A stretch of 64,000 nucleotides of DNA from Opisthorchis felineus (GCA_004794785.1 SJOL01006991.1:25814-89813), one strand, 5' to 3'. Positions 1 through 11,387 are shown, numbered from the stretch's first letter. Translations and numbers: made by a program. The notes: generated by a model from the letters alone, not told the origin.

Positions 1-103
1 GAAAGGCGCTAGCTAATTTTCATCCATAATTTACCAAAAGAACTCTCCGGAAGGTTAACTCGAAATAAACCTTACCACCATGACACACTAAAAGAACCAT
101 TTT

Positions 104-790
104 TTGCGACAAAATTCCTTGCAATCGCTCATAGCAACTGCGGCTTTGCCGAGGATAGAAACGGATAAATTCGACGGGCCTTTGCGTAGCTTTTGGAAGT
201 TTATTAAAAGCTTCCATGTCAAAATCGCCGACGGTGTTGGGGATGGCACAAAGCGGGTAGTGTATTTGATCCATTATCGCACCGATGCAGCCAAGGCAGC
301 TACAGAGGACTGTGTATTACTCCCATAGGACGATGGGTTCCTGAAAGCCATGGGTCTCCCCCATAAGAGGTTTGGACTTCCCAACGACACAGCTGAAAAC
401 TTCGTTAATGGTGCACTGATCGGTGTCACCATGGCTGCTGAGGACACCGACGCCCTGAGTAAATCAGTACGCGACATAAACAACTGTGAGAACGCTCTCA
501 CGCAGCTGCGTTACATCTCCGACCTGAATTGTTCGACCAATCTGAAGCGGATAGTTATGCTCCCGCCCAGTCATCTTTAACGGGAATAGGCGATGGTAGC
601 CGAACGGAGAGAGCAGTCCATTCGCCAGTTCGTTCAGTTCCGCGAAGGCCGTCTTTCCTCAACGACGAATGTTTACGAGCACTAGCCAGTAGTGCCAGTC
701 ACGTATTCAGCAGAAGTGATGATCATTTAATTCAGCACGCTGTTTCTTCGTCCACACGTTGGTGTCGTTGCATCTAACGTCTTGAGTTTT
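104..790 (+). pseudogene. BEL/Pao gag remnant
   Basis: Decayed gag of a BEL/Pao LTR retrotransposon; in the family this is the capsid protein of the cytoplasmic particle. Frame pieces at 146-325, 330-570 and onward read, in order, LPRIETDKFDG, FWKFIKSFHVKIAD, VVYLIHYRTDAAKAA, EDCVLLP, then LTQLRYISDLNCS and LKRIVM, a layout typical of BEL/Pao gag (DUF1759 type). There is a stop (TAG, 326-328) after EDCVLLP, a frame change near 345-350, and the frame ends at a TAA near 578. The apparent start at 104 is a TTG, not a real initiator; the true 5' end is unclear. Family placement is by recognition of the peptide pattern, not by search. Recent coding function is excluded by the breaks. Confidence 0.7.
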
Positions 791-794
791 CCGA

Positions 795-1260
795 TATGTA
801 TGGCCCATCACTACAGGCTAAGTCCAATGAAGAAAAGAGTCAGGCGTTGAGGAAACGCAAGCTGTGCTTTGATTGCTTAAAGGCTAATCACCGAGCAGGC
901 TGATCCCGAGTCTCCTATGCTACAACGTACCAAGATGTGGCGAATGGCGTCATCGGTGACCGCACATAGGCACTCGCGCTAAGCCGCCCACTGCATCGAT
1001 TGTTAATGTAAACTCGAATTCTGCAGAAGTCCACCCAGCCTTCCTGGGGTTTCTTCCAGTGTGCCTTGTTGCTCCCAGTGGCTCTGCATTATGCTGTGCC
1101 CTTCTTGGGGGAGGATCAGACTCAAACATTTTGTGAATTGAAAACACCAGTCGGACTGATCTGGTGGGTACCCAAGCAGAACTGGAGTTCAACTCGATCA
1201 GTGAATCATCGAAGAGAAGTACAATGACTTTCAGTTTAACCATGGAATCTTCAAACAGGA
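795..1260 (+). pseudogene. BEL/Pao zinc knuckle and aspartic protease remnant
   Basis: Continuation of the same BEL/Pao element. A zinc-knuckle relic (LCFDCLKANHRAG, about 863-901) is followed at once by a TGA at 901-903. Near 1055-1130 a frame reads VCLVAPSGS and then ALLGGGSDSNIL, which matches the place of the BEL aspartic protease active-site loop. The usual catalytic Asp before the G-S pair appears replaced by Gly, so the enzyme would be dead even without the stops. In the family this protease matures the gag-pol polyprotein. Several frame changes are needed to follow the homology. Confidence 0.6.
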
Positions 1261-1289
1261 ATTTTCAGATGTAGAAACCGCGTACTCTA

Positions 1290-1540
1290 CCAACAAGTTA
1301 CCTCCACCCCATCTCGTTAACTTACCTTCTCAAGGGTTACTTTATTGCTGGCCCATCTGCAAGACATCAAGCTTCCTCCAATCACGTCTGGAAATATATT
1401 TATTCAGATAGGCACCAGATGTACAGTGGGTGACAGAACAGCGTAATGGGACAAGAAAGCAACCGTACGCATCGTTAACAGCATTCGGTTCGGTCATATT
1501 CGGTCCACCGGGTTTCGACAGTAATAAAACTACCAAAATA
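1290..1540 (+). pseudogene. BEL/Pao pol fragment before the RT domain
   Basis: Short coding relic between protease and reverse transcriptase of BEL/Pao. It includes HLQDIKLPP near 1349-1382 and, after a frame change, EQRNGTRKQPYASLTAFG near 1433-1486 followed by VIFGPPG. The pattern EQR.GKR..PYA..T.LGW...GP is a BEL/Pao hallmark. The RT, RNase H and integrase of this element are absent: the homology fades by about 1540, some 215 bp before a Gypsy LTR fragment begins. The interval 1541-1756 holds nothing I recognise. Confidence 0.55.
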
Positions 1541-1756
1541 AACGCCCTAAACGCCCCAGAGATAATGTGCAGTAACGCTCCCTGCGAATTATTGCATGCA
1601 ACTTACCGTGGTGGTGATTTAAGCTCTGTGGGTATAGGTGGGGTAGGGTTTTACATAAGAGTTCCGCCCTCAGTTGACTGTCAACCAAACAATTCGTCTC
1701 CGGCGACGAAAATATTCCTAAGGAGGGAATGGAGCGGTGAAATATGCTCGTCGCTC

Positions 1757-1926
1757 TGTTCGTGGAATTCCAAACGGATCCCACTTAACCGCTCGCAATC
1801 AGGTGCTGCTACGGCCGTGAAGCCTTTTCCGCTAAAGATTGGCCAAAATTTCGGGACGCTTGCCGGTCCGGCATCAAGCCGAAATCTGACTGGCCGAAAA
1901 TCTGGATCCAACAGCCAATCATGACC
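1757..1926 (+). repeat. Truncated 5' LTR of the Gypsy element
   Basis: Begins TGTTCGTGGAATTC and tracks the start of the 3' LTR (3601 onward) through GATTGGCCAAAATTTCGGG to CAACAGCCAATCATGACCC. At 1924-1927 it switches, without a gap, into the RNase H frame (AAGGAAGCTTTGGCG reads KEALA). The LTR part containing the TATA box and the R/U5 region is absent, so this copy has no promoter. Confidence 0.8.
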
Positions 1927-3590
1927 CAAGGAAGCTTTGGCGATCGTGTTTGCCGTTAAGAAGTTTCATAAAATGCTCTACGGCCGTCAGTTCACCCTAC
2001 TGACCGATCACAAGCCACTCCTTGCTGTGTTTGGCTCGAAGAAAGGAATCCCGGCATATACTGCCAAACGCCTCCAGCAATGGGCTACCCTGCTTCTGGG
2101 ATATGACTTCAAGCTAAAGTACCAGTCCACCACCAGCCTTGGACAAGCCGACGCACTGTCGCGCCTCATTGATTCGAGTAGGCCAGAACCAGAAGATACT
2201 GTAGTTGCAACAAGTGCCTTGGAACCGGAGGTTAACCGCGTAGTATCCGAAGCGGTTAGCATTCTCCCAGTGACCGCCGACACGGTCCGCCAGGCTACCG
2301 ATCACGACCCTGTGCTGCAGCAAGTCATTAAGTACCACCGCAATCAGTGGCCGCGTACCTGTCCAAAAGACGAACTGAGATCTTACTTTAACCGGCGTGA
2401 TGCACTATCACTAGTCGATGGATGCCTTTTGTTTTCGGAACGCGTTGTCATCCCAAGGAAGTTACAACCGGCCGTCCTGAATCAGTTTCATAAAGGCGCC
2501 CGGGAACAAACAAAAATGAAGGCCATTGCTCGGAGCTACGCCTACTGGCGTTTGATGGACTCCCAGATCCAGAGAGTCTCAAAATCTTGCATGCGGCGCG
2601 CTGAAGCATCCAGTTCACCCGTGAAAGCCTATCTACGCTCGTGGTCGCAACCGACCGAACCCTGGTCTCGACTCCACATCGATTAGGCAGGTCCAGTGGG
2701 TTGTCAACACTATTTGGTCGTGGTCGACGCTTACAGCAAGTGGCTAAAAAATTGTCCGGTGAACAGCCCCACAACTGCCACTACAGTCCTGGAACTTCGA
2801 CGATCGTTCAGTTGCTTTGGAAAACCAGAAGCTATTGTATCCGACAACGGCAGTCAGTTCACGCCGTCGGCGTTCGCAAACTTTTGTCGGGGGTGTGGCA
2901 TAACGCATGTCCGCTCGCCGCCATTTCATCCACAGTCGAACGGCCAGGCGGAACACTTCGTCGACACTCTGAAGCGGGCACTTCAGATGTCCGGAGGGGA
3001 GGGACCAACGGAAGAGATTTTGCAAAGGTTCCTGCTAGCATATCAAGCGACTCCAAACGCCAACTCGCCTGATGGAGTGTCACCAGCAGAGGCACTGCTC
3101 CGAAGGAAGGTTTGAACACCGCAGGACGCTATCCGGCCACAGAAAAGGCTAGCTAGTCACCGCAACACCAGAATGAAAGCACAGTTCAACAGGCATCACG
3201 GAGCAACTAAGCGCCCCTTCAGCGAAGGCCAAAGATTGTTTGTTCGCGACTATAGCGGCAGTCACTCTACGTGGATTCCAGGTCTCATCCTTCGCCGGCA
3301 CGGCAAAGTGCTCTACGAGATTCAAGTTGGCCCAGCCAGGTGGATACGGCACACAAACCAAATCCGGCCAACAGAGGCGCAGGTACCGCTCACAGCACCG
3401 AGTGATTTGGGTCTAGAGATGCTTCTGGACACTTTTGGTCTCGGCACCATCCCAAAAATTCCATTAGCTGCGTCGTCGGCGGCCCAGCCTAAGCACGGAC
3501 TACGACAGCGACGCTGGACAGACAGGATCCGCAAGCCAGTAAGGCCCCTGCAAGTGAACTCTCGGCTTCGAAGCTACATCAACAAACATC
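1925..3590 (+). pseudogene. Gypsy pol remnant: RNase H and integrase
   Basis: Encodes the C-terminal half of Gypsy Pol. RNase H is 5'-truncated: it starts at [17 protein letters not shown] and keeps LLTDHKPL and the QADALSRL end. Then come a degraded zinc-binding region (FHKGAREQTKMKAIARSYAYW) and the integrase core. The integrase carboxylates are the Asp of HID (2681-2683), the Asp of SDNGSQF (2843-2845) and the Glu of NGQAE (2951-2953), giving D-x53-D-x35-E. A TAG (2684-2686) falls directly after the first catalytic Asp, and a TGA (3113-3115) ends the core at LLRRKV. The frame then resumes (about 3116-3400) with DAIRPQKRLA, FSEGQRLFVRDYSG and WIRHTNQIRP, the C-terminal integrase domain. In life the enzyme degrades RNA in hybrids and inserts the cDNA. 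Both stops make this copy inactive. Confidence 0.85.
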
Positions 3591-3600
3591 AAGGGGGAGG
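3590..3600 (+). other. Polypurine tract of the Gypsy element
   Basis: The purine run CAAGGGGGAGG lies immediately before the TGTCAGG that opens the 3' LTR. This is the expected place and composition of the plus-strand primer site in LTR retrotransposons, and it fixes the LTR 5' boundary at 3601. Confidence 0.75.
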
Positions 3601-3993
3601 TGTCAGGCGGAATTCTACACGGATCCCGCTTTACCACTCGCAGTCAGGTGCTGCTACGACCGAGAAGCCTTGTCCGCTGAAGATTGGCCAAAATTTCGGG
3701 ACGCTTGCCGGTCCGGCATCAAGCCGAGATCTGATTGGTCGAAAATCTTGACCCAACAGCCAATCACGACCCGGTATTGGCCGAATGCCGATTGCCAATG
3801 GCGCATCCAGAAGGCATCAGAATTTCCAGAAGGTTGTCACCGCTTACGCTATATATATGAAGCACTGTACAAGTGTTCTTGACTTCGTCTTGGGTGTTAA
3901 TATACCTTGTGCACCTTGGGGGTTGTTTTGACGTGAACGCTAGCTTGGGAGGCTTAGAAAAGGAACTAAGCTGAGGAAAATACCGTTGCTACA
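3601..3993 (+). repeat. 3' LTR of the Gypsy element
   Basis: Starts with TGTCAGGCGG directly after the polypurine tract. The 3' end is placed at the ACA of TTGCTACA (3991-3993) because it gives TGT...ACA ends; this boundary is inferred, since no complete second LTR exists here for comparison. The length of about 393 bp is normal for Gypsy LTRs. Only the first 170 bp or so can be checked against the truncated copy at 1757. Confidence 0.65.
3850..3857 (+). promoter_or_regulatory. TATA box inside the Gypsy 3' LTR
   Basis: TATATATA, 250 bp into the LTR. It is the expected core-promoter element of the U3 region. The truncated 5' LTR lacks it. Confidence 0.45.
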
Positions 3994-5204
3994 AGGTCTG
4001 ACCGGCGGGGCGATTTCCGTGGTGGTAATCGAGGGACACCCTGAAGGGGGAGTTCCGTCGAAATCCACCTTTTTTTATGATGCCCTGGCACCATGCAGAG
4101 ACCACCGAGGGTTTTGCATGCGACGAAGGCCACTTGTCAAGTATAAGGTTAATATAAAGGAAGCCCTCTCTGTTGCCAAAACCAAGGGATTTTCTGAGTT
4201 TTAACACAGCTATCCTCATTTGAACGTTGCTACCAACTTTTGTAAGCATGAATTACCGTGGTGTGACTCCTTCCTGATGCACAGCCCATTCCTCCGGCTT
4301 TGATGGACGAAGTTTTGGCAGACTCGGAAGGAGCAGGATGGTCTGAGGTCATATTGGGTCAAGCTTAAGACGCTGTTAAAGTAGAGGAAATCGGAAGAAC
4401 CTAAAGGAAGTCGGTCTCCATCAGCTCAGAAGACCTACCGATGAGAATGGGGGTGATTGTTTGAGGGGTTGTGGCCGCATTCTTCTTTGTAAATGAGGTA
4501 GGCGGTTGCTTACATCCAAGATGAACTTAGGTCACAAGACTCAAGGAATGAGTGGAAAAGGAATCCATGCTGGAGGGTCGGTGTAGCAAAGCGCTCCTTA
4601 AGGGCTGAAAATCGCCAGGAATAAGCACTGGCTAAGCACTGGTATCACTGTTGATTCTTTTATTCTATTCGTATTGTGTACAACGTGCCTCCCTGTTTTG
4701 CTGTTTCGGTCTTGCGTCCATGTCGTCTTTCTTGTTTTGACCTGAACGTAAACCATTCTTTGATCTTGTCATCGTAAGTGTTGTTTACCTGGACGAATGA
4801 GTTTCGCCATCTTGTGGCCAGCTTGCTACGAGTCGGTGTGGACTTTGGGATCCCTTTAGGAAGTAGCAGTTCCTAAGCCGGTCTATAGAAGCCGGCGTAA
4901 TCCCACGATTTGAGCAGCGCATTTACTGATAAGCACCCATTTGAACGATTTCATTTGTGTGGTTTTGTGCGTGAATCAGTGCCACCCAGCTGGTTGCTGG
5001 AAACAGTCTATACTTACCTGGTAATCAGTTTTCAGCCTTGGGACATCTTGAGCGGACGATGACACTAACGGACCTCAGTGGGATTGGGGGTGATTCGGTC
5101 GGTAGAGCCGGGTGTGTGTTCTTTCGCGGGCTTCTGCGAGCCGCTGTTGCTTCATTATTGGGAATTACCGACAGGCTAAGCCCACTGGAAGCTACATCAC
5201 AGCA
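3994..5204. other. Unassigned stretch, no gene recognised
   Basis: Moderately GC-rich sequence downstream of the Gypsy element. Short frames on both strands (up to 86 codons) match nothing I know. It could hold further BEL/Pao or LTR debris, but no LTR pair or coding motif supports that. Confidence 0.4.
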
Positions 5205-5300
5205 AACTTGCAAACCAATTACCAAGCTAGGAAAACAGATCAACGGCCATCTGATCGACCGCCAGTAAATACACTACAGCTACCAATAGTTCGATACACC
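5205..5300 (+). repeat. Hammerhead-repeat family 3, truncated copy (no core)
   Basis: Contains TTGCAAACCAATTACCAAGC, then a GGAAAACAGATCAACGG block and CTGATCGACCGCCAG..., collinear with the downstream half of the copies at 16.4, 16.7, 41.8 and 52.4 kb. The hammerhead core that should lie just upstream is missing, so homology starts right after stem III. It adds the outer tail (about 5262-5300), which is also seen in the minus-strand 16.3 kb copy. Confidence 0.65.
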
Positions 5301-5815
5301 GTTCAGGACTTTCTATCCCATGACCCATGTTTTTGATTCAAGCGAAGCCAGGATGAGCTGGGACGCTTGAGCCCTTGGATAACTGATGGGGCAAATCGGC
5401 CGCTACGAAGGACGCCATAAATGGATAGTGCTGGACCTATATTGCTTCTTCTCTTCAACAGAGACGTGAAATAAGGGGATTCAATAGGTAAATTCCACCA
5501 ATTAGTTTGTTTTTAATTATCTTTCAAGGTAACGAGCAAGTGGTGAGGCAGCTAGCTTGGAAAGCAGGATGATGCTCGACGTTGTGATGCGATCACTATG
5601 TCTGACAGGTTGAGCTTCACTAAATGAACACGGTGGCAACAGTGGTTTTACCGCAACCAGGGAGCGGCACATGATAGAGCGGGTGGCCGGGCAAATAATG
5701 TCGCAAGCTATCATTTCGTGTCGGGTCTCCACACTTGTGTCTTGACACAAGCTACTGACACCTGTGCTGATAATTTTTGCACAAATTTTTCCAAAACCTG
5801 AAATAATGGAGTTCT
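5300..5815. other. Unassigned stretch
   Basis: Between a repeat tail and a CR1-type fragment. Nothing supportable is seen here. Confidence 0.3.
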
Positions 5816-5819
5816 AACG

Positions 5820-6372
5820 CCAGCATCCTCCACATGGATGTCGACACCGCAAGGCAGTGGTTACTTGACCGCCAAAATCAACCGGCCATTTTCAGGATGA
5901 TTCAGGGCAGAATCCTACGTATTACTCGCACGGACTTACAAACCTTCTATGAATCCTACGTCAAACCGATTCTTGAATCCGCCAACCAAGTTGTCCACGC
6001 AGAACGCAAGAAGGTCTTGACCGTCATTTTGCGTGTCCGGCGAGCTGTCAAGAAGGTAGGTGCCGGCCTCAAATCCGTTGTTTACGAAAGGCGCTACGAG
6101 GTGCCTGAGCTCTTCCTTTTAGACTATGGTCACCTACGACGGGACCTGATTCTTATGCCGTGCATGATTACGGTTTGGCGGGTAACTTTTTCACAGTAAG
6201 GGCCCCGGTAAGAAGATTTTAAAATTAAGAGAAGGCGCTTACATTAGACGAAAGTTTTTCTCATGTCAAGTGGCTGGTGCGCGGATCGATTTCCCTCCGA
6301 AAGTTATTCGCTCTGCGGCTGGGACCCAGCTCAGTCCGGTTTGGATGTTTTATTTGAGTCTTCACAATGACA
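5820..6372 (+). mobile_element. CR1-type LINE fragment, 3' end of the RT ORF
   Basis: Decayed C-terminal part of a non-LTR retrotransposon polymerase. The frame from 5834 reads MDVDTARQWLLDRQN, then jumps to FRMIQGRILRITRTDLQTFY, ILESANQVVHAERKK and VGAGLKSVVYERR. Compared with the second copy at 51.0-51.7 kb, about 50 residues are deleted between QWLLDRQN and FRMIQ. After DLILMP the frame shifts, and the homology continues to about 6370 with pieces corresponding to the segment before the stop (SGLDVLFESSQ). In the family this region is the RT thumb and C-terminal extension, which works at the target site in the nucleus. A TAA at 6197-6199 ends the longest frame. Confidence 0.75.
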
Positions 6373-6374
6373 AG

Positions 6375-8440
6375 CTTACTGCCAGCGCTGAGAGCCTAAT
6401 GTGACTTTCCGCACACATATTCGCTTGGGTCTTTCAGATGAACGGAAACCGCTAAATAAAAGTAGCAAAACCAACCCGAGAAGCTTGTGAGAAAGCGTGA
6501 ATCCTTTGTACCCATTCGTGACACCGTGAAAAATCGTGAAAACCGAACCAAACCAATACCAGCTAGGAAAAGGGCATAATGGTACTGTTTGCCAGACGGT
6601 GGAAATGCAGGATCATATTATGGCTGTACGACCCTAGGTATAAGATGCTCGTCGTGCGTATCAAAATTGGCAAACTAAGCCCTTGAAAACGGTGAGCACT
6701 GGGACAAAGCCGGGCGTAAACCCCAAGCGTCTTGATCAAACATGGTTGTCAGCTCTGTGGACGTGCTGTGTCTCAAAATAATATGTCTGTTAGACCCTCC
6801 AGTAGAAACGCGTGATAAAAATCGCAGCCTGAACCATGAAATGAAAAAACTGCAAATGTATGAATGAATAATTTAAAAAATTGAGACCATTTGGATCCTG
6901 GGCTAGGGCCCGTCGAGTTACTGTTCTCCTCCCAAGCGAAGCCCCCAGAATCAGAATTCACATAAGGTGGACAAAAACCGTTCAGATCATAAACTAATTA
7001 GACAACGTTTGGGGCAGGTGGTGTAGGCAAAATAAAAATGGGCAACGGGTCCAGTGTTTAAACCACTGTTCTATTGTCTCACCGTAGGGACACCCGGAGC
7101 AAAGACACGGTAGCAATGCAGTTGAATTCATAACAAGCGGTGGTGGTTAAGTGGCCATAAGGGTCTCAGCCGTCGTATTTCCCATTAACAATATCCAGAA
7201 AGCAAAGATGTATTTTGAATACTAAGGCGCTATTTCCGTAGCCATGAAATTGTCGTAGCCCGAACTCACCCGATTTGCAGGTGATCAGACTCAAAGGCAA
7301 ATTTCCCAAAGTGATCACGGTTGTTCTTCCAGCCGCGGCTTGATTGCCTAGTGTTCCTTGGTTTACTTAGAGAAAATATGACCCCTTAGAACTGGAAGTA
7401 GTGGGCGAAGAACTCTTCGCATTTGCAAACAGTGCAAGAAACACTGGCTGTCCAGTTCGTTTTTGTCTAAGGAGACACCGGAACCATCTAGTAGTCACCT
7501 CAACCACAAGGTTTCCAAGTTTCTGTGCGGATGACTTTTGGTGAATTGACTGCTAACCGAAGAGGATTTGGGCACCTGCAGGGTCCGGCTGAAGTATGGA
7601 ACGTCGTCGTGTGAAGTGCGACAGTTTGTACCTGATGAATTCAGCAAAGTTCTCGCCACTCAGAACATATACAACTACTGCCGCAAGTATCGGCAAATCA
7701 TCCGTACGGAGAAGTTGCAAGGAAACCCATTAGACATAGACGTTCTTAGCTATGAGGTGGTAACCATTAAAACACCGTCATTTCCGGGGGATCGACTCCA
7801 TTCGGCGAATACCGATTGGCGTCAAAATCTTTCAGGTTAGCACAGTTTAAGGTCATGTTCCACAATACAAGGCCACAGACCTTTTAATTACAAGGTTGCG
7901 CGTTTCAGGATAACAATGCAGAAAGAATTATTTGCCTGGGTTACTCTAAATTCGATGGCACCAGGTCGGCAGTTCTCCAAATCTCCCACGATGTCCCAAC
8001 CACTAACCGCTCTTTTTGAATAACTCGCCCTGTCCACATCGGACTAAGAATGTTCCCCCAGCTACAGGGTACCTCGCCTTGGCTACCCTTAAGCTGAAGC
8101 TCATCCAAGTTGTGATAAAACCTGTTTGCAGGTAAAAAAACTTAAACATGTAAACTGGATAAGACGCGTAATGTTTGATTTCGGCCAGAAAACATGCATG
8201 TTCCTTGTTCCTCGTGGTTCCGACCAAGCGGTCATTCCTCACCTTGAGAAGTGAACTCTTATCTCAGCCCAAGCCATACATGTACTTTAACTCCTTCTCC
8301 CTCAGTTGATACCCCCCATTTCTTCCTGCGTCGGTCCTAACTTGTCACTTCCATCTACACATATGGTTTCCAGATGTCTGTCACGGACACAGTAACTGCC
8401 ATTGGAAGCTTTAAAGTTAACTGGCCAGTAAAATCTAAAA
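6375..8440. other. Unassigned stretch, no supportable gene
   Basis: Contains one 90-codon plus-strand frame (7568-7840) and a 62-codon minus-strand frame. Neither has a recognised domain. The first begins GTCRVRLKYGTSSCEV, faintly like the C-terminal part of a Gypsy protease, but the diagnostic end of that domain is absent. Confidence 0.3.
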
Positions 8441-8449
8441 AGACTCAAG

Positions 8450-8765
8450 ATAATTAGCTTTATGGTTCTGTTGCTTTGCTGCTGAGGTATGAACGACGTA
8501 TTACCACAACCTATAAACCGAAACATACCCATGAAGTACACTCATTTGCACATTACCTTCACTTCAACGGGAGAATCAACTGAATCCTCTTGTTTATGAC
8601 AGTCTTCAAGTAAATTTACTTCACATGAAGAGTCCTATCTTTTAGTTGGTAAATAATCCAATACATGGAAGAATATCCTTTTGAGGGAACACTACACATA
8701 ATTTTGCTGAAAACAATTCGACTGCCCACGGCCGGTGTTACTTTTCATGGTGCTCATCGTAGTGT
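8450..8765 (-). repeat. Hammerhead-repeat family 1, decayed minus-strand copy
   Basis: Read on the minus strand, 8760-8724 gives a broken hammerhead (CGATGAGCACC, GAAA, ACACCGGCCGTGGGC). It is followed by AGTCGAATTGTTTTCAGC and the tail TATGTGTAGTG (8708-8688), then the repeat body with GGATTCAGTTGATTCTCCCG and GCAAATGAGTGTACTTC (about 8590-8530). The order matches the 20.4-21.0 kb element. The ribozyme core is too damaged to act. The left boundary is approximate. Confidence 0.65.
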
Positions 8766-8769
8766 CAGT

Positions 8770-10825
8770 GAAACACAGAGGACATACCCACTCAGTAGGT
8801 TATCTAAGAAGCAAAGCGTTATGTAGACAGTCGAAAGGGCAAACAATAGGCAGTGTGATGATGGCAATCTACAAACATTTTGCCTGTGATGCATACACTC
8901 AGGAGAACTATAGGGATGATATCTGTTACACAAATGGTCCGAACAGTGCCGATGTCTGCATTAAGCCAATGGTAGAATAGTTCAGTGGCACCGAGCGCCC
9001 AGGGCTCCGGTGCGAAAAAAGAACGGCCTAGTCTATTGGACAAGTAACCGCTATGTCGGTGTTGATGGTACACGGGTGACTTGACAAGGCCACGCGGTTC
9101 TGTAGTAGTCTCAGCTCTAGCGCTTGGTAGACAGCTAAATTGGAGTGACGGAGTAGAGCGTATGGTAGCCATACACAAATAAATCATTCAGCCGAAAGAG
9201 CGATAAAGTGCCAAATGCATACACCTGGGGCCACATTAGCGGAATGGAACCTCAGGAGAAAAAAGAACGCGCGACATTGAAGCAAGAAAGCAGACCAAAC
9301 AAAGGGTAGTTCAATCATGTAAATTCTACATACCGGATTAAACACATCCATCCAAGATAAGTTAACTTGCGACTAAAACCCTTGAGGGAGCGATACTGCA
9401 AGTCACGTAGCAACCTGCAGTCGGGCGGTGGTTCGTACGTCGGGCTCCCTTGTCTGGCGCAGAGCCCAGAATTACCGGCGCACTTGGAGTGTGGGAGGAT
9501 TCGAGCAACAAAAAAATACAATGATCTAAAAGGCAGCAAAGAGGACTGGTTTCAAACACGTACTCCCATTCACAACGATGAGAATAACGGTGTTCACAAC
9601 AAACTATGGCAGGAGAATTTGCCTTTAAACAATAAAACGCAGTTGTGTAGGGAAACGCGTCACAAATTTAGGTAGTCTGCGGACCAGACGAGACAAAAAA
9701 TCTTGAACCATTTTGAGAAAAGAAAAACCACTGGCTTGCTCAGAGTGAGGATAACAAGTAGAGGAGTGCCTGAGGTCCAGAAAGCGTCAGACTTTTCAGG
9801 GTGTCGTTGCCCCATACAGCGACGCACTGACCTGGTTTTGGACGTTTAGTACGCGTTGTACACCTTTGGTAGCTCTTTTGCCGAAACGCTAGTATGGGAG
9901 GTTCAGACCAAGAACTGAATTAAGGCATTACAGTTATTGCAAGCTAATTACATATTATACGGTAAAAATGGCAATGATGTCGATAACAACTCAAGGGACA
10001 GTGTGCCTTATACAAGCTCTTCTTTGTTAAATTCAGAGGACCACCGAGCTCTGGGGTAGAATCAGACACCAACCTTAGCTCTACTCCTTGACAAATCCAA
10101 GACTGAAAACAAGCGCATCAGCGCCATGTAGAAAATAGCCACGCCAACTTTCATTCTTGTGGATTCAGAGAACAGCGGTCAAAATAGCATGAAGAAGAAA
10201 TCTGCGAACATGTATTTTATTCTTCAACGGACAAATGCCTTGTTGCTTGTTGCGATGTCCGAGAATGTTGACGATAAGTAGTCCAAAGTAACAGTTGTCA
10301 ATAGCAATGGTGATCTAAACTCTCCAACCTGAATGCAAGATGGACCCCATTTTCCTCTTCGTGCGCGCTGGAAACAACCAAATCTTCTGAGGGACGGTGC
10401 GTACTGTCTAGACCTCTTGTGCCATTAAAGTTAGAGCTCAGAAGTTTTTGTTGCGCGTTTCGGAGATCAAGAAGGACATGTAAGAATACCTACAAAAGCA
10501 GGACACGGCAACAACTGTATTCGGTGTGTTATCAAGAGCTACTGGAATCTGGATGGACAAGTACCAAGAATTTTGAGGGCACACAAGTATTATTCAGACC
10601 GAAAGATGCAGTGTGAGGTGGCAGTTTTGGACAGCAACGTTGTTGGTAACTTGGCAGTTATAAAAGCTCTAACTCGCGCGTCCTCTTGAGTCATGCAAAG
10701 TGGCAAGATCCGTGGCTGTTTTGTGGTTGGACGAAACTGAGTGATGTATATGCTCTATGTCTGAGGGGTTCACGATGAGTTATACGTAAACTCCAAGACC
10801 GAAGTCATCGAGAAAATGAGGTATG
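8770..10825. other. Unassigned stretch
   Basis: No domain, RNA gene or repeat partner is recognised. A slightly GC-richer patch at 9400-9500 is open on both strands, but neither product is known to me. Confidence 0.3.
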
Positions 10826-10829
10826 TTGT

Positions 10830-11385
10830 TGGCCTATTTGCTGAGCCTGGCGATTGAGTCGATTACGTTCAGCTACCATTCGAGAAGCTACGACCAGTGT
10901 ATTCTTGGACGGGTGTTCCCTCTTCCGTGCTTGGTAAAGGTAATAGCAGCCAATATCTCTAATAGGTTCCTTGATTGTTCATTGGTTTTCTCTAGATCAC
11001 TGCCACCATGTGGTCCAACTTCCTTCCATTTGATCTGTTTGCCGATCGCCATCTATTTTCGCTTGGTTATAATCCAATAATCGTGGTGTTTTATGGTTTG
11101 AAAATAGTTTTGTTTGATTGGGTCTTCCGCTGTGCATATTGCCCACATGGCTGGTGCTATGTGGTGCAGAAATAGCGGGTTTCGGTTTGTGGTTTTGCTC
11201 TGGATACTGCGCATTCTTATCGGCTCATTTGATTTATCCTTGTAACATCATGATTTTTGGCCCGGGGCCTTCAATTTCGAGCCGTTCTCTAGTTTTAACA
11301 TCCCTGGTTCTCCCATTAGTTTTTCGTTTGAGTTGTGCGGTTTTGTGTGCAGAGGCTCCGGTGTTCTCTCGACCATATTAGTCAA
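10830..11385 (-). other. Probable 3' flank or untranslated tail of the Penelope-like element
   Basis: Continues the strong strand bias (T/G-rich on plus, A/C-rich on minus) seen in the PLE remnant directly upstream on the minus strand. Three frames of about 50-60 codons are open in succession on the minus strand but match no domain. It may be the non-coding tail of the element; this is inference from composition and position. Confidence 0.3.
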
Positions 11386-11387
11386 CA

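Larger units (their letters stand above)
1757..3993 (+). mobile_element. Rearranged Ty3/Gypsy element (Mag-like), 5' LTR fused to RNase H
   Basis: A Gypsy retrotransposon with gag, protease, RT and primer-binding site missing. The order is partial 5' LTR (1757-about 1924), RNase H and integrase frame (about 1925-3590), polypurine tract (3590-3600), 3' LTR (3601-3993). The LTR fragment and the 3' LTR start are alike over about 170 bp (roughly 85-90 % by eye). The pol peptide resembles the Mag/K02A2.6-like group of Gypsy elements. No 4-6 bp target duplication is seen: the bases before 1757 and after 3993 do not match. It is non-autonomous and broken. Confidence 0.8.

Noticed and set aside
3994..5204. 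Possible 3' half or LTR of the BEL/Pao element interrupted by the Gypsy insertion
   Set aside because: No BEL coding motif and no second LTR copy to compare with; no target duplication linking the two sides of the Gypsy element.
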